Below are positions 27,493 through 33,269 of a DNA stretch of 33,269 nucleotides, piece after piece. The stretch lies in IMG/VR virus record IMGVR_UViG_3300009790_000040, positions 1 to 33,269 of that record, one strand, 5' to 3'. The DNA comes from a virus. The first letter of the stretch is position 1, and every line of letters begins with the position of its first letter. The notes beneath the pieces were generated by a model, which saw only the letters and a program-made list of their open reading frames with translations, was not told the origin of the DNA and did no database searches. Position numbers and translations under genes: made by a program.

Positions 27493-28217
27493 TAGCGATA
27501 CCTCTTAGATACAATCATTTCTCCACAGAAATCACTTATTGCTTGTACTAACAATTCACGGAATGATTTACCTGCATCTCCTTGAATCTCTTCAAACATG
27601 TACATATTCAATCTAAATGCAAAATTCGCTTCTGCTATTATATCATTAATCTGATGTTGGTCAACCTCTATAAAATCATCCAAAACACTACGATATGAAG
27701 TCTTAAATCCCTTTTTATCACTAATTTCAGGAAACTCATAGAAAGCAAGTCCCTCATCTGTCAATTTTAGTGCTTTTTTAGCAATATTACCAAGAATAAC
27801 ACCTCCTGATAGGTCTCCCATGTATCTTGTGTAGTGATGTGCTATTAATAGCATAGGATTATCCTTTGCTACTTCATGAATACGATTAACGTACTGTTGC
27901 GTTGCTTCCGTGGGATATATCTTATCTTTCCAATCTGAACCCCAGAAGAACTTAACATCCTCAACTAATGCTTCTTTTCTCGCAAGACCATTTAATCTAA
28001 GAGGACCAATATAAGGATTATCTTTTAATCGATCAACTTCAGTTTCCATAGCTTGATATATGAAATAAAAGTTGGCAACTAATTGAGAGTAATTAGCATG
28101 GTCAACAACTCCTTTAAGAAATTGTCTCACATATGTTGTATTTTCTGCCATTGAGTGAGATTTTTTAGTTCCCTCCTTCAATTGCTTAGAAAATGGTCCT
28201 TCTAATAATGTTGTCAT
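27492..28217 (-). CDS. ho1: Heme oxygenase (cyanophage ho1)
   Basis: The protein has 241 residues, the usual size for cyanobacterial HO1. It converts heme with O2 and reduced ferredoxin to biliverdin IX-alpha, CO and Fe2+, feeding bilin pigment synthesis in the host cytoplasm. Visible signatures are the proximal heme ligand His21 in 'EGTKKSHSMAENTTYVRQFL' and the distal helix 'HHYTRYMGDLSGG' at 127-139, with its flexible glycines. There is also the C-terminal 'EANFAFRLNMYMFEE' helix. It lies 2 bases after the double-domain oxygenase gene and overlaps the next gene by 1 base. No bilin reductase (pebS or pcyA) is in the window. It looks intact and active. Confidence 0.97.
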   Translation of the reverse strand: MTTLLEGPFSKQLKEGTKKSHSMAENTTYVRQFLKGVVDHANYSQLVANFYFIYQAMETEVDRLKDNPYIGPLRLNGLARKEALVEDVKFFWGSDWKDKIYPTEATQQYVNRIHEVAKDNPMLLIAHHYTRYMGDLSGGVILGNIAKKALKLTDEGLAFYEFPEISDKKGFKTSYRSVLDDFIEVDQHQINDIIAEANFAFRLNMYMFEEIQGDAGKSFRELLVQAISDFCGEMIVSKRYR

Positions 28218-28219
28218 AG

Positions 28220-29737
28220 TTAATTAAAAAATAAATTTCCTGAAATGATAACTCTACCATCACAGGGATTGGGTGGTACTTTATGTGACATTCTACCATC
28301 AAAGATAATCATTTTGCCTTCTTCTGCTTCAATTGATATATTTCCGTCTTTAAACATCAATGGTGAAGAACCTTCTGGGCAATTAACATAATATGCAAAT
28401 GACATCCTAGATGTTCTGTGATTATGCCAGTCTAATGCCTGTCCTTTATTATATACCACACCCCACACTTCCGCATTAACAAATGGTGTACCATATCCAC
28501 TACCAGGCCAAAGACCAGTTTTCATCCAATCTATCAATCTTCCGATTGCAGGACACCGCACATGTGCATCCCAATCAGTCATATGAGCATGACATGCTTT
28601 AGGAATCATCTTAAATGGGGGTTCATTTTCAATCCATTCCTTCATTTCCTTATTATCTCTTGCCCAAAACGGATATTCATGTTCATCAATCATATGCTCC
28701 ATTCCTTCTTCAGATCTTGCGTACGTTCTTTTAACATCATTTTTTTCTCTAAACTGCTTTAGAGGGTGCTCTTCTAAAGTGTTCAGATTGTGATTTTCCC
28801 CTTCTCCAATATTTTTTCTAAGATAATATTCTCTAGTACCTTCTTCAGGTTCATCTTTTTTTATTACAATACCTTTACCATCCATAAATGGTATTTCCCT
28901 CTTACCTATTACTTCAGTTTTATTCTCCTGTAACGCATCACCTATCTGCAACCCATTACCCTTATCATTAATTCTAAATTCTAAATCAGTATTCTTATTA
29001 GTTGCTGTCATCACTTGAATAGTTTCTTGCTTTCCGTCTTCTCCAGGATCAAACCGTTTACTAAACGTTTTAGTGGTATCTACGCATACATTTCCAGAAA
29101 TACTAATCCTAGTTTCATCACACTCATAATACGGATACACACAATGCTTTAACCAAGAAGGGAACAATAACATCTTACCTTCCATCCCTTTATCCATTTT
29201 ATAAACGTACCCTCTAAGTTTTCCCGAAGTATCAGCGTACTGAAATTCAAAATCAGAAACTACCGAACCATTTCTACCTGCTCCTATAGGAAGTGAATTT
29301 TGCTCATACGTATCAGTAGGAACTTTTAACCAAATAACAAAACTATAAACTCCAGTATGCTTATGTATTGGATTAAATTCATGTTTTTTCTGATAATTTA
29401 CCCAAAAACTCTTCAAGAAATATGGATGTGTTTGATTTAGCGGTAAATCTGATCCTTCATTACCTATTTTTTCACCAAAACAATCAACCAAAGGTTGAAG
29501 TGTCATATTCCAAAATCTACCGTCTATATCTTCCATTTGGAAGCTGCTATCAATATGACCAGCTAAACTGTCATTGTACAAATCACCTTTAGCATTAATA
29601 CATTGCCAAAGATGCTCAATTTGTTCATCAATTAAATCTACCTCTAACCACCCAGTATTGGGTGGAAAGACTAATTCTACGTTTGGTAAACCTGAATCAT
29701 ATCTAAAGGCACTATCTTTGTAGATAACTTGGCTCAT
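28220..29737 (-). CDS. Tandem double-domain 2OG-Fe(II) oxygenase-like protein
   Basis: This 505-residue protein carries two double-stranded beta-helix domains. Domain 1 (about 105-220) has 'FNPIHKHTGVYSFVIWLKVP' (H125, H127), 'LLFPSWLKHCVYP' (H198) and 'ETRISISGNV' (R210). Domain 2 (about 370-505) has 'ALDWHNHRTSRMSFAYYVNC' (H438, H440), 'IIFDGRMSHKVPPN' (H485) and 'GRVIISGNLFF' (R495). Each has an H.H motif, a distal His and an Arg. The acidic linker (220-370) is rich in Glu/Lys and probably flexible. The start ATG overlaps the stop of the 49-residue gene (TAATG) and has AAGG six bases upstream. Substrate unknown. Both domains seem to keep their ligands, so neither is clearly dead. Confidence 0.8.
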   Translation of the reverse strand: MSQVIYKDSAFRYDSGLPNVELVFPPNTGWLEVDLIDEQIEHLWQCINAKGDLYNDSLAGHIDSSFQMEDIDGRFWNMTLQPLVDCFGEKIGNEGSDLPLNQTHPYFLKSFWVNYQKKHEFNPIHKHTGVYSFVIWLKVPTDTYEQNSLPIGAGRNGSVVSDFEFQYADTSGKLRGYVYKMDKGMEGKMLLFPSWLKHCVYPYYECDETRISISGNVCVDTTKTFSKRFDPGEDGKQETIQVMTATNKNTDLEFRINDKGNGLQIGDALQENKTEVIGKREIPFMDGKGIVIKKDEPEEGTREYYLRKNIGEGENHNLNTLEEHPLKQFREKNDVKRTYARSEEGMEHMIDEHEYPFWARDNKEMKEWIENEPPFKMIPKACHAHMTDWDAHVRCPAIGRLIDWMKTGLWPGSGYGTPFVNAEVWGVVYNKGQALDWHNHRTSRMSFAYYVNCPEGSSPLMFKDGNISIEAEEGKMIIFDGRMSHKVPPNPCDGRVIISGNLFFN

Positions 29738-29886
29738 TATCTACCTTGACCTCTATATCTTTTACCCTTCCCATTACGAGAAGTCGCACTAATTATAGTG
29801 TTCTGAGATCTGCCTTGACGTGACTTTTTAGGTCTAGCAGGAACGTAGTTACCACTATCATTCCATGCACCTGATGATTTTGCCAT
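29737..29886 (-). CDS. Small basic 49-residue protein
   Basis: The ATG at 29886 opens 49 codons ending TAA at 29737-29739. The product starts MAKSSGAWNDSGNYVPARPK and ends in a run of Lys, Arg and Gly (GKGKRYRGQGR). It is strongly basic with no acidic residue but Asp10, no Cys and no hydrophobic segment. It begins 2 bases after the PAAR stop and overlaps the next start by 1 base, so it is probably translated. It could be a nucleic-acid- or virion-binding peptide (inference). I do not recognise the family. Confidence 0.75.
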   Translation of the reverse strand: MAKSSGAWNDSGNYVPARPKKSRQGRSQNTIISATSRNGKGKRYRGQGR

Positions 29887-29888
29887 AA

Positions 29889-30434
29889 TTAAATTCCAAT
29901 GTATACATTTGCACTACTGCCTGCAATTAAAGATTTGCAAGGGTATTCAGTAGTTCCGTTTCCGAGTGGGTCACCTACTCTTGCTACGTATTTACCATTA
30001 ATCATAACGGACTTTGATGTAGCAAATGCTTTACGTTTATGACCTGTTGCTGGTTCACGACCAGCTGCAGTACCAATAACGCAATGGTGAGCTGGAGTTT
30101 GTTCCGTATGAGAACAATTTTCGCTCTGTGATTTAGTAGTGTGTACCGTAGATGTGGAATGAGGGATTAACTCATCTCCATCTAATATAGGTATTTTACC
30201 ATTAATTACCACATTTGTCACCTGTGTACCTGAATCAGGTAATTGTCTCTCAGGTGGCCACCAAGTAACAGCATCCATTTCCTCAACTGTCTTAGGAACT
30301 ATATTAGAATCCGTAGACGAATGAGGACAATTTGAAAGAGTACCGCCACCAAATCCAGGATGATGTATAGATGGCAGACTTGTACCGTGTCCAGTACAAC
30401 TTCCGTTATATGTTGCCATAGCTTGCGTGGTCAT
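29889..30434 (-). CDS. PAAR-like baseplate spike-tip protein
   Basis: This 181-residue protein carries two PAAR-type hairpins, 'VVINGKIPILDGDELIPHS' (75-93) and 'VMINGKYVARVGDPLG' (143-158). It closes with the typical 'GSSANVYIG'. PAAR proteins sharpen the tail spike (T4 gp5.4, 97 residues, is the analogue) and bind one metal ion through His/Cys. Here the protein is nearly twice as long, with a Cys/His-rich N-terminus (C13, H16, H24, H25, C36, H38) and a central cluster (C107, H109, H116, H117, C118). Its start overlaps the upstream gene by four bases (ATGA). It should sit at the tip of the tail tube. Confidence 0.85.
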   Translation of the reverse strand: MTTQAMATYNGSCTGHGTSLPSIHHPGFGGGTLSNCPHSSTDSNIVPKTVEEMDAVTWWPPERQLPDSGTQVTNVVINGKIPILDGDELIPHSTSTVHTTKSQSENCSHTEQTPAHHCVIGTAAGREPATGHKRKAFATSKSVMINGKYVARVGDPLGNGTTEYPCKSLIAGSSANVYIGI

Positions 30435-32782
30435 GGTAGCAATTCTCCTGTATTAAATGGATTACCATACTCATCAATTGCGTCTTTCCATACAGAAGCG
30501 GATTTAGTCAATGAATTGTAGACTGGTAATACACCAGTTGCGTTCCATGTTTGACATCCACTACCTAAAAGAGGCGACATAGTATATGTAGTAGTTATAT
30601 TACCAGAGGTATTATTGACATTTCCCGTGTTTGGAGCACTACATCCAATATGTCCACATCCAGAATTTACAGGAGTACACGTTAAATTGACTCTAATGTC
30701 CGTTTTTTTAGTTGCATCTGCTCTATATTGACGCATATGATACTTAGTATAGTTGGAAGCATGTGGTAATCCGCTAAAACGTCCTTGTACAGTAGTAACC
30801 ATACGCTCACGATTAAGAGCATACGCTGGAAGTGTCCTTTGTGTTATATCTTCTATGTCTTGTAATCTCATTTCTCTGTTACGTTCCTTCTCATTTACCA
30901 CAATATCCGCAAACCAAGCAGGATATATGTCACCCAAATGCCCTAATGAGTAATCTATAGCAAATTTCTTCTCATAACCCTGCATAGTTAGTGTACTATA
31001 GAGGTATTGAGGTACTTTTTGCACTCTATTTAAGTCAGGATCCTGTTTTAATTCAATTTTTGCAGCAATATCTTCAGAAGCTTGCTTTGGTGCATGTTGA
31101 TACCAGCATGCAGCGACCTTATTTAAGGCATCTGTATCTGCTCCACCAGGTATTGAGTCTATAATTTCTTGAAAATCTCTAGCATCCGTAGCTTTATATG
31201 CAGCATTATCAATAATAGTGGTTTGTTGATAATGAACATTCTTGACATACACTTTAGGTGGCACTGTTGAAGAGTATCCTGTACCTCCTAAGTTAGGTTT
31301 AATCGCTGTTAAGACTCCATTAGTGAAAGCTGCCTTACAAGTTGCTTGTGTTCCTGTGGAAGCATAGGGTGCAGTGACTATAACTTCGGGTTGTCTACCG
31401 TATTGATTCCATCCAGAACCACCATCAACAATGGTATAACCAGTAACTATTCCATTTTGCACTGTACATGTAACAATTGGTTGTTTTAGTACATTATATG
31501 TGTCTGGAGCGTTTTGTTCAACGTCTGCAGGCACATATTGGACAGATTTATCCAAAAATTCGTAAAATCCGACTAAAATTGCCCTATCTGGGACTCTAAA
31601 ACCAGCTTTTACGGTAATAATGTGGTTTCTATTGCTAGTATACTGCGTTTCTTTAACAAAATCGCTCCCATTACCGTCAATATAAGCAATATGGTAAGGA
31701 AAATTGTCTAAATCGGTGTGAAATACTCTAGTAACTGCATGTCCATTAATAGTATCACCAATACGTAAAACATCGAACCCTGGCTGCCCTTCAGTAGCTT
31801 GGTGCGCTTGTACTGCTTTTACTTTGAAATTTAAATTTAATACGGAAGTACTATTATTAGGATGCGTATGAGTATACTCCAAAGTAAACGTTTGTCCTAC
31901 CGTATAACCAGTTCCAGGATATAAAATCTCTGTGATAGTCCATGAAGTACCTGAGAACGTTGTAGTTGACCCACTATCGTCATATACTGCCTTAATTTCT
32001 GCTTTTACTCTAAGTCCTGTGGACGCTCCCGAATTTAGGGTAAAGATGTGGAAGTCAGAAAAGGATTCATCCCCTGCCATATAAGGATTATCACCCGAAA
32101 CATACTCTGTACCGACTACAGTGTTCTCGTTCCATACGTCAGTCCATGTGGTTCCGTCGTCAGATACCTCAAAATCAGAGACACCATTAGGTAACGTGGT
32201 TGAAAGCGAGTCATAACTGAATACAACCTTCTTACTAAGACTTCCTATTGAAAATAAAGTAGGATGAGGGCAATCGGGGTCGGCACACCCACATTCATTA
32301 TCACCTAGTACATCATAAGATATCGTGGTTGTCGCAGGGGTGCATGTAAACGCCCCACAAGGCAAACAAGTATCAGTAGATGAAGTTGCACCTGTATTGT
32401 TGTTTGTAACGGTCTCAGTCTCTATATGATAGCATGGAGTGCCTACTACACCTGCATCATTCGAGGTATCATACAAATAAGAGAACCATGTATCCGAAAA
32501 GGCATGGTCATAAGATAACTCAGTAGGATAAAAATCAAAATATAACGTACTCCCACATGCTGACTTGGTATATTTCCCACAGTTAGCGACACTAGTACCA
32601 GATAATGCGAGAGATGGATACATTATCGTACTACCTTCCCTTCCAGGGATGTTATACGCTCCATCTCTTATTGGATTCTCAGGGTATTCCCTGTATTCTA
32701 CTAATGATACGCCTTCTCCTGTGCCAGGCTCAAACCTTTCACAAGAAGTAGAACTACAATCATTCTGTGGACTGCAACCCAT
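30431..32782 (-). CDS. Cysteine-rich putative baseplate/spike structural protein (783 aa)
   Basis: The function is not recognised. Position, directly before and overlapping the PAAR gene, suggests a hub or spike role (inference). The first 171 residues hold 12 Cys (3, 9, 14, 68, 76, 117, 139, 142, 147, 164, 166, 171), including 'CLPCGAFTC' and 'CGCADPDCPHP'. Seven more are scattered or clustered later, for example 'CTPVNSGCGHIGC'. Residues about 440-510 carry two GSGW/GTGY glycine repeats ('DGGSGWNQYGRQPEVIVTA', 'GGTGYSSTVPPKVYV') like those in the giant fibre. Residues about 530-680 are helical and charged ('VVNEKERNREMRLQDIEDIT'). It overlaps the upstream coiled-coil gene by 23 bases. Confidence 0.75.
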   Translation of the reverse strand: MGCSPQNDCSSTSCERFEPGTGEGVSLVEYREYPENPIRDGAYNIPGREGSTIMYPSLALSGTSVANCGKYTKSACGSTLYFDFYPTELSYDHAFSDTWFSYLYDTSNDAGVVGTPCYHIETETVTNNNTGATSSTDTCLPCGAFTCTPATTTISYDVLGDNECGCADPDCPHPTLFSIGSLSKKVVFSYDSLSTTLPNGVSDFEVSDDGTTWTDVWNENTVVGTEYVSGDNPYMAGDESFSDFHIFTLNSGASTGLRVKAEIKAVYDDSGSTTTFSGTSWTITEILYPGTGYTVGQTFTLEYTHTHPNNSTSVLNLNFKVKAVQAHQATEGQPGFDVLRIGDTINGHAVTRVFHTDLDNFPYHIAYIDGNGSDFVKETQYTSNRNHIITVKAGFRVPDRAILVGFYEFLDKSVQYVPADVEQNAPDTYNVLKQPIVTCTVQNGIVTGYTIVDGGSGWNQYGRQPEVIVTAPYASTGTQATCKAAFTNGVLTAIKPNLGGTGYSSTVPPKVYVKNVHYQQTTIIDNAAYKATDARDFQEIIDSIPGGADTDALNKVAACWYQHAPKQASEDIAAKIELKQDPDLNRVQKVPQYLYSTLTMQGYEKKFAIDYSLGHLGDIYPAWFADIVVNEKERNREMRLQDIEDITQRTLPAYALNRERMVTTVQGRFSGLPHASNYTKYHMRQYRADATKKTDIRVNLTCTPVNSGCGHIGCSAPNTGNVNNTSGNITTTYTMSPLLGSGCQTWNATGVLPVYNSLTKSASVWKDAIDEYGNPFNTGELLP

Positions 32783-33269
32783 CCTTAGTACCTTCTAGTT
32801 TGTCTATTCTTTCATTAAATGTACCAATCAAGTATTTCAATGCTTCATTGTTTTGTTCTATAGACATAATTCTAGATTTAATCACTCCATCCAATCTATT
32901 TTCCATATTATCAAACTTACTATGAATAGCATCAAAGTTTTCCTGTAATGTCATCCATTTCTTATTCCCATGTGGACTGAGACAAAACTTCTCAAATACC
33001 TTCTCAGGTTGCTCCATCTGCCCAATGTACTTCTCCATACCCTCCAAACGTTTATGAAGTACCTCTAAGCACTGATTAAGTGCCATATGTGCTTCTTGAT
33101 TGTCCTCTAGACAATACTTAACCCATTCCCAATCAACTTCATCACCTGCAGTATTAGGAACAGGTATATCAACTCTAGCATCACCTTTCATTAGGTCATC
33201 TAGGAATTCATTAATCTTTTCTCTCTTATCATTATCTAATGTACTACCTATCTTCTCAGGTTTAGCATC
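32760..33269 (-). CDS. Coiled-coil protein, partial (5' end outside window)
   Basis: The frame is open to the right edge of the window. The residues upstream of the ATG at 33191 read DAKPEKIGSTLDNDKREKIN then EFLDDL, with no stop and no start. That ATG is therefore probably internal and the true start lies beyond 33269. At least 169 residues are visible. The second half has a heptad-like pattern, 'LQENFDAIHSKFDNMENRLD' and 'IEQNNEALKYLIGTFNERID', indicating a coiled coil of about 60-70 residues. Its 3' end overlaps the 783-residue gene by 23 bases, so it belongs to the same operon. The function is unknown; a chaperone or baseplate hub linker are possibilities. Confidence 0.75.
   Translation of the reverse strand, partial: DAKPEKIGSTLDNDKREKINEFLDDLMKGDARVDIPVPNTAGDEVDWEWVKYCLEDNQEAHMALNQCLEVLHKRLEGMEKYIGQMEQPEKVFEKFCLSPHGNKKWMTLQENFDAIHSKFDNMENRLDGVIKSRIMSIEQNNEALKYLIGTFNERIDKLEGTKDGLQSTE

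Noticed and set aside
32760-33191. Complete 143-residue gene starting at 33191
   Set aside because: The frame continues upstream without a stop to the window edge, so that ATG is likely internal.

Overview
The window looks like part of a T4-like (Straboviridae/Kyanoviridae-type) marine cyanophage genome, AT-rich by eye. All genes I can support lie on the minus strand, so the order of transcription runs from position 33269 down to 1. The evidence is a recognisable T4-type baseplate pair (gp25-like sheath initiator followed by gp6-like wedge protein), a PAAR-type spike-tip protein, a cyanobacterial-type heme oxygenase (ho1, a known cyanophage auxiliary gene), and 2-oxoglutarate/Fe(II) oxygenase-like proteins common in cyanophages.

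Layout in transcription order: (a) 33269-32760, a partial coiled-coil protein running in from outside the window; (b) 32782-30431, a 783-residue cysteine-rich putative structural protein; (c) 30434-29889, a PAAR-like spike tip overlapping it by ATGA; (d) 29886-29737, a small very basic 49-residue protein; (e) 29737-28220, a tandem double-domain 2OG-Fe(II) oxygenase-like protein; (f) 28217-27492, heme oxygenase; (g) 27492-26842, a single-domain 2OG-Fe(II) oxygenase-like protein; (h) 26816-26670, a small 48-residue protein; (i) 26680-26261, gp25; (j) 26261-24228, gp6; (k) 24222-1, an enormous modular tail/baseplate-fibre coding region continuing past the left edge. Genes are packed with gaps of a few bases or 1-23 base overlaps, so this is one tightly coupled late structural operon. 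No stretch over 300 bases lacks a gene. I found no tRNA, CRISPR array or insertion sequence.

About 24.2 kb of the window (positions 1-24222) is one modular coding region. It is read as 4,658 codons down to a stop at 10246-10248. It then continues in the -1 frame, with no further stop, for 3,416 codons to the left edge. The frame change falls inside one copy of a roughly 20-copy repeat and the alignment of that repeat is perfect across the junction, so the two parts were almost certainly one protein of more than 8,070 residues. Visible modules include glycine-rich GSGY beta repeats, a YHYH domain, an EF-hand-like loop, a beta-propeller-like stretch, two LamG/concanavalin-like jelly rolls, a third jelly-roll-like domain, 'NGV.Q.P' fibre modules, three copies of a helical module starting with Cys, and the 'YPRS.DP' repeat array.

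The likely joint role of the structural genes is building the baseplate and a very large receptor-binding or capsule-interacting appendage. The ho1/oxygenase genes are inserted between the PAAR tip gene and gp25-gp6. They all consume O2 and Fe(II), which raises the question whether they form a functional cassette or are simply auxiliary genes carried in the late operon.
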